Shown here piece after piece: positions 8,409 through 15,836 of a stretch of DNA of 64,000 bases; the first letter of the stretch is position 1; each line of letters starts with the position of its first letter. The stretch comes from Maricaulis sp017643475 (GTDB lineage: Bacteria > Pseudomonadota > Alphaproteobacteria > Caulobacterales > Maricaulaceae). The notes beneath the pieces were generated by a model, which saw only the letters and a program-made list of their open reading frames with translations, was not told where the DNA came from and made no database searches. Made by a program: the position numbers and the translations under genes. The stretch spans positions 930,001-994,000 of the forward strand of contig NZ_CP138920.1 in NCBI RefSeq assembly GCF_047123815.1, given 5' to 3'.

Positions 8409-8663
8409 ATGACCGGACCTGCCTATCCGCCCGCAGAGCGTCGCAAGCGCGTCAACCTGACCGTCCGCGAGGACGTCATGAAAGAGGCGCGCGCACTCGG
8501 CCTCAACACCTCACGCGCCGCCGAAGCCGGCATCGAGGCGGCCATCCGCGAGGAAAAGGGCCGACGCTGGAAGGAAGAAAACCGCGACGCCATCCGGGCC
8601 CACAACGAGCGGGTGGAGCGCGAAGGCGTCTATCTGCCGCCGCCGTGGCTCGACGAGATCTGA
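8409..8663 (+). CDS. ccdA: CcdA family antitoxin
   Basis: An 84-residue antitoxin. Residues 12-45 form a ribbon-helix-helix DNA-binding domain (R-K-R-V-N-L-T-V-R-E-D-V). The C-terminus has the W-x-x-E-N-R-x-A-I-x-x-x-N-x-x-V-E-x-x-G signature of CcdA, which wraps and neutralises CcdB. The ATG at 8409 is chosen over an in-frame ATG at 8397 because GGAG lies six bases upstream of it. The stop overlaps the ccdB start (TGATG), giving tight translational coupling. A promoter palindrome suggests autoregulation. Confidence 0.92.
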   Translation: MTGPAYPPAERRKRVNLTVREDVMKEARALGLNTSRAAEAGIEAAIREEKGRRWKEENRDAIRAHNERVEREGVYLPPPWLDEI

Positions 8664-8971
8664 TGGCACGTTTCGATCTCTATGAAACCCGGTCCAGCCG
8701 TACGCCCTACCTGCTTGATGTGCAATCTGGCCTTCTGGACAGTCTTACGACCCGCGTCGTCCTGCCCGTGTTGCCAAGGAACACGATCCAGGGCGCTGTC
8801 ATCCCGCGACTGAACCCGACCATCATGATTGCGCAACAGCCCTGCATAGTAATGACCCAGAACATGGCTACCGTCCCGGCCGAAAAACTGCGCAAACGCC
8901 TCACCAACGTCGAAGCTGAACACCGCGACCAGATCACCGCCGCGATCGACTTCCTGTTCCAGGGTTTTTGA
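8663..8971 (+). CDS. ccdB: CcdB family gyrase-poisoning toxin
   Basis: A 102-residue CcdB-like toxin. Family members trap DNA gyrase in its cleaved complex. Hallmarks are the N-terminal A-R-F-D-L-Y, the Y-L-L-D-V-Q strand, V-V-L-P-V-L-P in the middle and the C-terminal I-x-A-A-I-D-F-L-F-Q-G-F, which corresponds to the gyrase-contacting end (W-G-I in the F-plasmid protein). Length is normal. It overlaps ccdA by one base. A chromosomal copy like this one, not obviously on a plasmid or phage, may act as a stabilising or stress module. Confidence 0.93.
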   Translation: MARFDLYETRSSRTPYLLDVQSGLLDSLTTRVVLPVLPRNTIQGAVIPRLNPTIMIAQQPCIVMTQNMATVPAEKLRKRLTNVEAEHRDQITAAIDFLFQGF

Positions 8972-9054
8972 CCTCAGGATCGGTTCTGTTTGCCTCCTAG
9001 GCCTGCGGTCTATATCCCTATCAACACAATAATTTGGACAGCGAGGGGAGACGC

Positions 9055-10419
9055 ATGGCCAAGGTCGATAATGCGAATGAACAGGCCGCACAGTCTGACG
9101 CACCGGCGGGGATCGAACCGCTGGCGGAAGGTCCGCGCAAATATGCGCTGGGACTCTTGCTGCTCATCTACGTGCTCAACTTCCTCGACCGGCAGGTCGT
9201 CAACATCCTCGCCGAACCGATCAAGGTTGAGCTGGGTCTGGCCGACTGGCAGCTGGGCGCACTGACGGGCCTTGCCTTCGCGCTCTTCTACACCGTCCTT
9301 GGCCTACCCATCGCCCGCCTCGCCGAGCGCGCGGACCGGGTCAAGATCATCTCCATCGCCGTTGGTGTGTGGAGTGCGTTTACCGTCGCCTGCGGCATGG
9401 CCGGCAACTTTGTCCAGCTCCTGCTCGCCCGCATCGGCGTGGGCGTGGGTGAAGCCGGTTGTACGCCCCCCGCCCACTCGCTGATCTCCGATTACACGCC
9501 GGCGGAAAAACGCACCTCCGCCATCGCCTTCTACTCCATGGGCATCCCGCTGGGATCCCTGGCCGGCATGGCATTGGGCGGCATGATCGCCGACAGCTAT
9601 GGCTGGCGCGTCGCCTTCTTCGTCGCCGGGGCACCCGGTATCCTGCTCGCCCTCGCCGCCTGGTTCACCCTGCCGGAACCCCGCCGCAATGCGGCGCCGG
9701 TCGAGACCAAGAACCACCCGTCGCTGACGGATGCGGTGCGGGAGCTGTCGACCAAGCCAGCTTTCATCTGGATCTCGCTGGCCGCGGCGATCAACGCCAT
9801 GGTCTCCTACGGCCACATCGCGTTTTACGGCTCTTTCTACGCCCGCAATCACACCGAGGGCCTCGCGGCGATGGCCGACGGCGTCAACAACATGCTGGGC
9901 ACGCAGATGGGTGTGCTGGGCTTTCTCGGCCTTGCCCTGGGTATCCTGATCGGCATTTTCGGCGCCATCGGCACTTTTGCCGGCGGCCAGATCGCCGACC
10001 GCTGGGTGGCCAAGGACAAACGCGCCTATGCCTATCTGCCCGCCATTGCGGGCGCGGCAAGCTTCCTGCCCTTCCTGCTGGCCATGATGAGTGGATCGAC
10101 ACTCCTGTCACTCATCGGCCTCGCCATCGTCACCCTGCTGGGTTCGGTTTGGTACGGCCCGATTTTCGCCTGCGCGCAGAGCCTGGTCCAGCCGCGCACC
10201 CGCGCCACGGCCTCGGCGGTGATCCTGTTCGTGATCAATCTGATCGGCCTCGGCCTCGGCCCGCTGGCCGCCGGCATTATCAGCGACAGTTTCGCCACCC
10301 AGCACGGTGTCGCCGAAGGCCTGCGCTATTCCCTCATCACCGTCGGCGCCATCGGCCTCCTGGCCCTGCCCTGCTTCTGGCTCGCCTCTCGGACGCTTGC
10401 TGACGATATCGAGGGGTAG
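9055..10419 (+). CDS. MFS transporter, Spinster-like
   Basis: A 454-residue permease of the major facilitator superfamily with about twelve membrane segments. The first helix ends in Y-V-L-N-F-L-D-R-Q, typical of the Spinster/hexuronate-like branch, and motif A (R-L-A-E-R-A-D-R-V) follows the second helix. G-E-A-G-C-T-P-P in helix 4-5 also fits that branch. The substrate cannot be inferred. The ATG at 9055 follows GAGGGGAGA; the open frame begins earlier at TTG 9034. The gene stands alone, followed by a repeat-filled gap. Confidence 0.9.
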   Translation: MAKVDNANEQAAQSDAPAGIEPLAEGPRKYALGLLLLIYVLNFLDRQVVNILAEPIKVELGLADWQLGALTGLAFALFYTVLGLPIARLAERADRVKIISIAVGVWSAFTVACGMAGNFVQLLLARIGVGVGEAGCTPPAHSLISDYTPAEKRTSAIAFYSMGIPLGSLAGMALGGMIADSYGWRVAFFVAGAPGILLALAAWFTLPEPRRNAAPVETKNHPSLTDAVRELSTKPAFIWISLAAAINAMVSYGHIAFYGSFYARNHTEGLAAMADGVNNMLGTQMGVLGFLGLALGILIGIFGAIGTFAGGQIADRWVAKDKRAYAYLPAIAGAASFLPFLLAMMSGSTLLSLIGLAIVTLLGSVWYGPIFACAQSLVQPRTRATASAVILFVINLIGLGLGPLAAGIISDSFATQHGVAEGLRYSLITVGAIGLLALPCFWLASRTLADDIEG

Positions 10420-10691
10420 GAGCGGCTCTGGATGCGCAGCCAACGCGGCATGCCACACCAACCACTTGTCATCCCGGACGGAAGCCCAGCCTTGAGCCGG
10501 GCGCAGATCCGGGACCCATGGCGCGAGCGTGTGGATCCCCGCTCTGCGCCCCGCTTTCGGCGGGGCAGAAGTTTACCCCTGCGAAGGCAGGAGGCGGGGA
10601 TGACAAGGAGTGATACTTCGATCTCTCTCACATGCGTCATCCCACGGCTTGTCCGGGTGGTGACGGAAAAGTAGGGGCGGCGGGGCAGCTC
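10420..10691. repeat. Intergenic palindromic repeat of the GTCATCCCGG type
   Basis: This gene-free stretch carries G-T-C-A-T-C-C-C-G-G (10467-10476) and, about 120 bases on, the inverted partner GGCGGGGATGAC (10591-10602). Together they form a large imperfect palindrome. A second, degenerate GTCATCCC half lies at 10638. The same family recurs at 17930-18050. Small open frames here are only read-through of the repeat. Confidence 0.65.
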
Positions 10692-10846
10692 CATCCTCGC
10701 CCTTGATGGGCGAGGTGGATCCGCCGAAGCTTTAGCGTAGGTGGAGACGGAGTGGGTGCGCGCCGAAGGCGCGACTCTAATAAGGCCCTTTCGGGCCGCA
10801 CCCTATCCACCCGCTTCGCGGGCACCTTTCCCATCAAGGGAAAGGA
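10692..10846. repeat. Dispersed intergenic repeat, copy 1
   Basis: About 155 bases that begin near TCGCCCTTGATGGGCGAGG and end at CCCATCAAGGGAAAGG, built of several nested GC-rich inverted repeats. Related copies are at 11476-11562 (right half only), 29349-29494 and 50203-50331. All lie between genes. Confidence 0.7.
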
Positions 10847-10895
10847 AAGAGAAATTGAACAGTCCGAGGACAGCGGGCGACGCTCACCAGCCATC

Positions 10896-11363
10896 CTAGG
10901 CTATTTCTTCAAACACCAAGTTTCCTGTCGTGATTACCCGACCGCCCCTGGACCTGAAATCCTCGAAAGTGGCGCCTGGCTGTTTGAGCATGTATCCGGT
11001 GCATAACGGGCACTCATAGAGGACCTCCGGATCGCTGCGCGTCCGTCTCTCTTCTCGGCTCAGGGAATTTCGCCACCGGAGAAGATTATAGGAGTTCGCG
11101 CCCCGGGCACGGGCATAAGCCAGACCAGGCAAGCCTGTTTCGGTGTGGAGCCGATCAAGAAGCGCTTCATAATCTCCATCCAGAATGCCGTTAAGCTCCT
11201 CACCGGACAGCCTTGAGAGAACCACGGTGGGCTGAAGCGTGGAGCACACTGTTTCATACCCCAGGGTCATGTCATCGCGCTCGGCCGATAGTGAAACTTT
11301 CCACAACTCAGCCTCGCACTTGCTGCACCGCAATTCGACTATCCGGCCGCATAGCGTCGTCAT
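10896..11363 (-). CDS. Hypothetical protein with two CxxC pairs
   Basis: A 155-residue protein I do not recognise. It has C-S-K-C at residues 13-16 and C-P-L-C at 118-121, spaced as the two halves of one possible zinc site, with an Arg/Asn-rich middle (Y-A-R-A-R-G-A-N-S-Y-N). No signal peptide or membrane segment is seen. The ATG at 11363 is good. Its base composition is lower in G+C than the neighbouring housekeeping genes. With the next small gene and the gene remnant beside it, this suggests acquired DNA. Function is unknown. Confidence 0.6.
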   Translation of the reverse strand: MTTLCGRIVELRCSKCEAELWKVSLSAERDDMTLGYETVCSTLQPTVVLSRLSGEELNGILDGDYEALLDRLHTETGLPGLAYARARGANSYNLLRWRNSLSREERRTRSDPEVLYECPLCTGYMLKQPGATFEDFRSRGGRVITTGNLVFEEIA

Positions 11364-11391
11364 TTTAAACCTCGGCTCTAAGCGCCAACAC

Positions 11392-11482
11392 CTACCGAGA
11401 CGTCAGCTTCAACTCAATCCGGCGGTTCTGTGCATTCGCGGCCGCGCTGCGGCCTTCCACCAGCGGGTGGTGTTCGCCGAAA
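11392..11482 (-). pseudogene. Remnant of an OmpA-domain gene 3' end
   Basis: Read on the minus strand, these 91 bases encode F-G-E-H-H-P-L-V-E-G-R-S-A-A-A-N-A-Q-N-R (20 residues), then R-I-E-L-K-L-T-S-R and a stop. This is the same ending, with synonymous and a few other base changes, as the complete OmpA-domain gene at 12111-13121. There is no upstream part of the gene here: homology stops at TTCGCCGAAA, where the dispersed repeat begins. Confidence 0.85.
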
Positions 11483-11562
11483 GCGCGACTGAAAGTGGGG
11501 CCCTGTCGGGCCGCACCCTATCCGCCCGCTTCGCGGCCACCTTTCCCATCAAGGGAAAGGAT
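11476..11562. repeat. Dispersed intergenic repeat, partial copy 2
   Basis: This stretch matches the right half of the repeat at 10692-10846 (GGCCC-TGTCGGGCCGCACCC, CCGCTTCGCGG, CCCATCAAGGGAAAGG). It abuts the OmpA gene remnant exactly where that homology ends, which suggests that a rearrangement joined the two. Confidence 0.65.
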
Positions 11563-11582
11563 GAGTGACCCAGACAATCTGA

Positions 11583-12053
11583 TCATTGAGCGTTCCCACT
11601 CAACACGTCGCTACACCCGGCCTCATTGTAAAACCGAAGAGCTATCTCCGGACCAGCTTGGTCAAAACGAAGATCTGTCTCCGGATCGATTTCATCAAAT
11701 TCAAGCTCAAGGCTTTCTTCTCGGAGGGATTGAAACTCATTCTGCACGAGCCACTGCGCGTGCCCATGTGCTGCGCCCACAAAAAAGCCGGATTGTGCCT
11801 CATAAGAAAGGTCCAGCCCCGGTGAGATGTTCAACCCTGGACTACCTTCCAGCTGTTCGGCAAGAGCCGAAAGCTCCCTTGAAAGAGGCCCGACTCTTTC
11901 AACGTGAGCTCCAAACGCCCCTTCCATCGGCGCATAGCCAGCGAAGCCAGCGCAAGCAGCGTGTTTCACCATGATTGAAAGCGTGGACACGTAATCCCGC
12001 ATCTCGGGACTTTGGACTTGAAGTGCCATTGCCAAAGTTAGAAGCCCGAACAT
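11583..12053 (-). CDS. Hypothetical exported protein
   Basis: A 156-residue protein with a short hydrophobic N-terminus (F-G-L-L-T-L-A-M-A-L-Q-V-Q-S), probably a signal peptide, and a mature part with three cysteines and acidic runs (E-L-E-F-D-E-I-D-P-E-T-D). I do not recognise a family. The ATG at 12053 follows GGGGA and is preferred to the TTG at 12056. It lies 58 bases downstream of the OmpA-domain gene on the same strand and is lower in G+C than its neighbours. It is bracketed by the true and remnant 3' ends of that gene. Confidence 0.55.
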   Translation of the reverse strand: MFGLLTLAMALQVQSPEMRDYVSTLSIMVKHAACAGFAGYAPMEGAFGAHVERVGPLSRELSALAEQLEGSPGLNISPGLDLSYEAQSGFFVGAAHGHAQWLVQNEFQSLREESLELEFDEIDPETDLRFDQAGPEIALRFYNEAGCSDVLSGNAQ

Positions 12054-12110
12054 CAATCATGTCCCCTATCTTCACGTCCCATTCGGACCGTTGCCAGAGA
12101 TCACCCACCC

Positions 12111-13121
12111 CTACCGAGACGTCAGCTTCAGCTCGATCCGGCGGTTCTGGGCGTTGGCGGCGGCAGAGCGGCCTTCCACCAGCGGATGGTGTTCGCCGAA
12201 ACCGGCCGCGACCAGGCGTTCAGACGGGACGCCGAGATCTTCCATCCAGTTGACCACCGAGATGGCGCGAGCAGCCGAGAGGTGCCAGTTGGATTGATAG
12301 GTCGTGCGGATCGGGACCGGGTCGGTGTGGCCGTCAATGCGGATCACCCATTCCAGATCGTCCGGGATTTCATCGGTCAGCTGCAGGATGGCATCGGCGA
12401 TCGGACGCAGGCTTTCCCGGCCCTCGGTCGACAGCGCGGCCGAGCCTGAGGCGAACAGGACATCGGTCTCGAAGACAAAGCGATCGCCGACAATGCGCAC
12501 ACCGGTGCGATTGCCCAGAATGGCGCGCAGACGACCAAAGAAGTCGGAGCGATAGACCGCCAGTTCGGCCGCGCGTTCCGCCAGGGCCGCATTGAGCCGT
12601 TCACCCAGATTGATCACCTGGGCCTCGGCATCCTCGGCACGTTGCTCTGCAGCATCCAGCGCCGCATTGAGGGTCGCGATCTGGTCACGCAGGACGGAGA
12701 TCTGCTGGTTCAGAAGCGCCAGCGCACGCATGCTTTCTTCCGACAGCTCACGTTCCGCATCCAGCTCGTCCTGCAGGATCTGGCTCTGAGTCTGGGCGAG
12801 GCCCAGCGCACCGGTCAGGGCATCGCGCTCGTCCTCAAGGCCGGCAATCTCGGTTTCCAGTCCGGTGATGCGCAGGTTGAGATCGGCATTCTCGTCACGC
12901 GCCAGGGCCAGTTCGTCGGCCAGCACGGCCAGCTGCGCATTGAGCGCAGCGAGCTGTTCGTCACGCCCGGTCAGGGCCTGGCTCAGCGAGACCTGGCTGA
13001 CGACAAACACGGCCAGGAGGAAGACGATGACCAGCAACAAGGTTGCCAGCGCATCGACAAATCCCGGCCAGTGATCGCCGTTATCGGCCTCCTGGAAGCG
13101 TCCGAAACGCGGAGCGGACAT
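12111..13121 (-). CDS. OmpA/MotB-domain peptidoglycan-binding protein with TM anchor and coiled coil
   Basis: A 336-residue protein. One TM helix (about 24-44) is preceded by a short cytoplasmic F-V-D-A-L-A-T-L-L segment like the MotB/ExbD plug region. A long coiled coil (about 50-205) follows, then an OmpA-like peptidoglycan-binding domain (about 230-333) with D-G-H-T-D-P and N-R-R-I-E-L. It is encoded 3 bases after a MotA/TolQ-like gene. The pair probably forms a proton- or sodium-driven inner-membrane complex reaching the cell wall. It is not standard flagellar MotB, given the coiled coil and the absence of flagellar neighbours. Exact function is unknown. Confidence 0.85.
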   Translation of the reverse strand: MSAPRFGRFQEADNGDHWPGFVDALATLLLVIVFLLAVFVVSQVSLSQALTGRDEQLAALNAQLAVLADELALARDENADLNLRITGLETEIAGLEDERDALTGALGLAQTQSQILQDELDAERELSEESMRALALLNQQISVLRDQIATLNAALDAAEQRAEDAEAQVINLGERLNAALAERAAELAVYRSDFFGRLRAILGNRTGVRIVGDRFVFETDVLFASGSAALSTEGRESLRPIADAILQLTDEIPDDLEWVIRIDGHTDPVPIRTTYQSNWHLSAARAISVVNWMEDLGVPSERLVAAGFGEHHPLVEGRSAAANAQNRRIELKLTSR

Positions 13122-13124
13122 GGC

Positions 13125-14114
13125 TTATTCGCCCCCCCGGTCACGCGCATCGAGCGCGCGGATGAGAACCCGGATCTCGTCGCGGATCGCGCGGGCGGTT
13201 TCTTCCTGGCCGACACGGGCATCCTCGGCGAAACGCTGCAGCGTGGTGTCCATCTGGCGGGTATGGCGTTCCATGGTGTGGGCCAGACGATCGAGCGTCT
13301 CTGCGGTCTGTTCCAGCAGTGCACCAACATAGGCCGAGGACATCTCGCCCTCGCCCGCCGAGGCCGGACCTGCGGCCGCGACACGCGACATGGAGGACAG
13401 CCATTCCTCGATCTCGTTGTAGAAACGGTTCTGGGCGCGGCTGGCCTGGAGGTCCAGAAAGCCGATGATCAGCGATCCCGCCAGACCAAAGAGCGAGGAG
13501 GCAAAGGCCGTGCCCATGCCCTGGATCGGCCCCTGGATGGCACCGATCAGCGCCGCTGCGTCGACATCGCCTGTGGTATTGGCCGAGACCGTGGCGACGG
13601 CATCGCCAACATCCTGGACCACTTCCAGCAAACCCCAGAACGTACCCAGCAGGCCGAGGAAGATCAGCAGGCGGCCGAAATAGCGGGTAAAGGCACCGGC
13701 TTCCGACATGCGCGCGCCAACCGAGTCCAGTACGGTGCGGACCGAACCGGCGGAAATGCGAACCCGTCCATCGGCCGAACCGATCATCGAGGCCATCGGC
13801 GCGATCATGGCGGGCGGTGGCGGCAGGCTGCCAGGGTGTTCGGATGAGCGGAAACGCACCAGCCAGCGCGCGGCGGGGCCAATGCCCAGCGCCTGGGCAA
13901 ACGTGTACAGGACACCGATCACCAGCACGGCGAGGATCAGGCCATTGATGGCCATATTGGCGCGGAAGGCCTCGGTAAGCGGCTCCAGCAATGACACGGC
14001 GATCGCCAGAACGGCGGCCGTGAACAGGGCCATCCAGATGATATAGCGCCACGGGCCCGTGAATTTGACCTGCGGTGTTTCCGCTTCCACCTGGTCGTCG
14101 TGCAGTACCGGCAT
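13125..14114 (-). CDS. MotA/TolQ/ExbB proton-channel family protein
   Basis: A 329-residue membrane protein. It has TM helices near 25-45 and 55-77, a conserved pair near 150-172 (F-G-R-L-L-I-F-L-G-L-L-G-T-F-W-G-L) and a last one near 205-228 (G-M-G-T-A-F-A-S-S-L-F-G-L). The L-G-T-F-W-G-L and G-x-x-x-A-F-x-x-S-L-F-G blocks are the MotA/TolQ/ExbB signature. The ATG at 14114 follows GGGGAC; the frame opens further upstream. A helical cytoplasmic tail follows. It is translationally linked to the OmpA-domain gene and likely supplies the ion-driven stator of that complex. Confidence 0.87.
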   Translation of the reverse strand: MPVLHDDQVEAETPQVKFTGPWRYIIWMALFTAAVLAIAVSLLEPLTEAFRANMAINGLILAVLVIGVLYTFAQALGIGPAARWLVRFRSSEHPGSLPPPPAMIAPMASMIGSADGRVRISAGSVRTVLDSVGARMSEAGAFTRYFGRLLIFLGLLGTFWGLLEVVQDVGDAVATVSANTTGDVDAAALIGAIQGPIQGMGTAFASSLFGLAGSLIIGFLDLQASRAQNRFYNEIEEWLSSMSRVAAAGPASAGEGEMSSAYVGALLEQTAETLDRLAHTMERHTRQMDTTLQRFAEDARVGQEETARAIRDEIRVLIRALDARDRGGE

Positions 14115-14331
14115 TGAGTCCCCTCGTCGCTCGCGAGCCTCTTTGATTGCCACGCATTGGGACAATTTGGAGGCGAGGTCAAAACTTGCCTGCGAATTTT
14201 GGCTATCAAATCCTGATTGTTGCTAATTTGGAATGAATGAGTTTCATGCAGAGCGGATTATCTCCACCGGAAAATGAGCCATCTATGGCCTCACAACACC
14301 ACGCCTGATGCGCACCGACCGGAGTAGAACC

Positions 14332-14934
14332 ATGTCCGTTACCGCCAAAACCATCCTGCGCATTGATGCCAGCATGCGCCGCGAAGGCTCTGTCAGCCGC
14401 GAACTCGCCGACAAGGTTATCGAAAGGATTTCCGAGGGCGAGACGCACGTCATCACACGCGACCTGCTCGCCAATCCGCCGGCCTTCATCGACGAGAGCT
14501 GGATTGGCGCCAACTTCACCGACCCCGCCGAACGCACGGACGCTCAAGCGCAAGCCCTGGCGGCCTCCGATGCCCTGATCGCTGAGGTCCGCGCCGCCGA
14601 TACGCTGGTGATCGGTGTGCCGCTCTACAATTTTTCGATCCCCGGTGCACTGAAGACCTGGATCGACATGATCGCCCGCGCCCGCGAGACCTTCCGCTAT
14701 ACCGAAAATGGTCCGGTTGGCCTGCTGGAAGGCAAGAAAGCCTATCTGGTGGTTACCTCCGGCGGTGTTCCGGTAGACAGCGAGATGGATTTCGCAACCG
14801 GATACATGCGCCACGTGATGGGCTTTATCGGCATCACCGACGTGACGGTGATCGAGGCCGGACAGCTGAATTTCGCTGCCGAGGAAAAACTCGCGGCCGC
14901 CAATGAAAGCATCGCCGCGCTCAACGCGGCCTGA
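14332..14934 (+). CDS. azoR: FMN-dependent NADH-azoreductase
   Basis: A 200-residue flavodoxin-fold protein of the AzoR family. It shows the phosphate-binding D-A-S-M-R-R-E-G-S-V-S near the start, P-L-Y-N-F-S-I-P-G-A-L-K near 97-108 and T-S-G-G-V near 143. AzoR enzymes reduce quinones and azo compounds with two electrons from NADH. The ATG at 14332 has GGAG seven bases upstream. It is divergent from the MotA-like gene across a 217-base AT-richer gap, and a strong terminator follows. Confidence 0.9.
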   Translation: MSVTAKTILRIDASMRREGSVSRELADKVIERISEGETHVITRDLLANPPAFIDESWIGANFTDPAERTDAQAQALAASDALIAEVRAADTLVIGVPLYNFSIPGALKTWIDMIARARETFRYTENGPVGLLEGKKAYLVVTSGGVPVDSEMDFATGYMRHVMGFIGITDVTVIEAGQLNFAAEEKLAAANESIAALNAA

Positions 14935-14960
14935 CACCTCTGCCCCCTCCCCGCAGACCC

Positions 14961-14996
14961 GACCACCCTGCCATCCCCGGCAGGGTGGTTTTCTGT
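14961..14996 (+). terminator. Terminator after azoR
   Basis: A perfect 10-bp stem CCACCCTGCC (14963-14972) / GGCAGGGTGG (14979-14988) with a 6-base loop and TTTTCTGTCT following. Confidence 0.88.
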
Positions 14997-15058
14997 CTGG
15001 TGCTCTACTTCTGATCGCGTTACCCCTATCCACCGGCGGGGGCCGATTGGGAGGAAGT

Positions 15059-15805
15059 ATGGGCGAGGTGTTGTCACCGCCCCTGGTAGAGCCTGTTCCG
15101 CGCCGCATCATCGCGGCTGCGACGGCGCTGCTGGCCAATCTCCTGCTGTTTGCCCTGATCTTTGCCCTGCCGCGCCAGGACTTCCCGGCCCCGGACCGTC
15201 CGCCCTTCGAAATAACACTTCTGACCCTGCCCGAAGCACCGCCGGAGGTGCCTGCAGAGGAAATCACCACGGATGTCGCCGAACCGGACATCCCGATCGA
15301 ACAACAGGCTGAACCGGAGCCCCGCGACGCCAGCGAGCCTGATGCTCCGGTCCTGATCGCCGCGCCGGCCGAACCAGCCCTTGCCGAAGATGATGAGGAC
15401 GAACCCGCCGCCGCGGCCAGCGCCGGTACAGGACTGCAAAGTTTCAACGGCGCGCCGCTCGCCCTGCCCGCCGGTCCCGGCTCAACCCAGATGTTTGTCC
15501 GCAACGTGTTCTGTTCATCCACTTCGCAGGCCAATCGCGAAGCCGGGGCCTGTCCTGACCGCCCCGATGAAAACACGTTTCAGTTCGCCCGGTTCGGCTC
15601 CGAAGAAGAACTCGCCCGGATCCGCGCCGCCATGGGGCTCGACCTGTCCCCCGCCGAAATTCACGCACTCTTCAATTCCCGGCTCACGCGCGACCTCACG
15701 GGCCAGCCAGCGATGAGCAATCAACATTCCCAGCACACCAGCTCGGCGGATTCCATGCGCGACAGCCTGCCGGCACAGGTGCCGGACCCCGCCTTTGGGG
15801 ATTGA
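15059..15805 (+). CDS. Membrane-anchored, proline/acid-rich periplasmic protein (TonB-like layout)
   Basis: A 248-residue protein. A short cytoplasmic R-R-rich N-terminus and one TM helix (about 15-37, A-A-A-T-A-L-L-A-N-L-L-L-F-A-L-I-F) are followed by a Pro/Glu/Ala-rich stretch (45-125) and a C-terminal part with three cysteines. The layout is like TonB and other periplasm-spanning proteins, but I see no TonB C-terminal domain, so function is open. The ATG at 15059 follows GGGAGGAAGT. The threonine aldolase gene begins 31 bases later, so the two may be co-transcribed. Confidence 0.65.
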   Translation: MGEVLSPPLVEPVPRRIIAAATALLANLLLFALIFALPRQDFPAPDRPPFEITLLTLPEAPPEVPAEEITTDVAEPDIPIEQQAEPEPRDASEPDAPVLIAAPAEPALAEDDEDEPAAAASAGTGLQSFNGAPLALPAGPGSTQMFVRNVFCSSTSQANREAGACPDRPDENTFQFARFGSEEELARIRAAMGLDLSPAEIHALFNSRLTRDLTGQPAMSNQHSQHTSSADSMRDSLPAQVPDPAFGD

Positions 15806-15836
15806 CCACACGAGTGGTTCACGGTCCAAAGGACGC

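Noticed and set aside
10432..11006. Small frames in the gap after the MFS gene
   Set aside because: They lie over repeat sequence and have basic low-complexity translations.
12642..13847. 401-codon frame opposite the OmpA-domain and MotA-like genes
   Set aside because: It spans both well-supported genes antisense; no motif is visible.
12111..14114. Zorya defence system (ZorA/ZorB-like pair)
   Set aside because: The pair resembles MotA/MotB-type proteins, but no ZorC, ZorD or ZorE is present on either side; neighbours are ordinary metabolic genes.
14206..15576. 456-codon antisense frame across azoR and the TonB-like gene
   Set aside because: It crosses two well-supported genes and a terminator; composition is low-complexity S/G/R.
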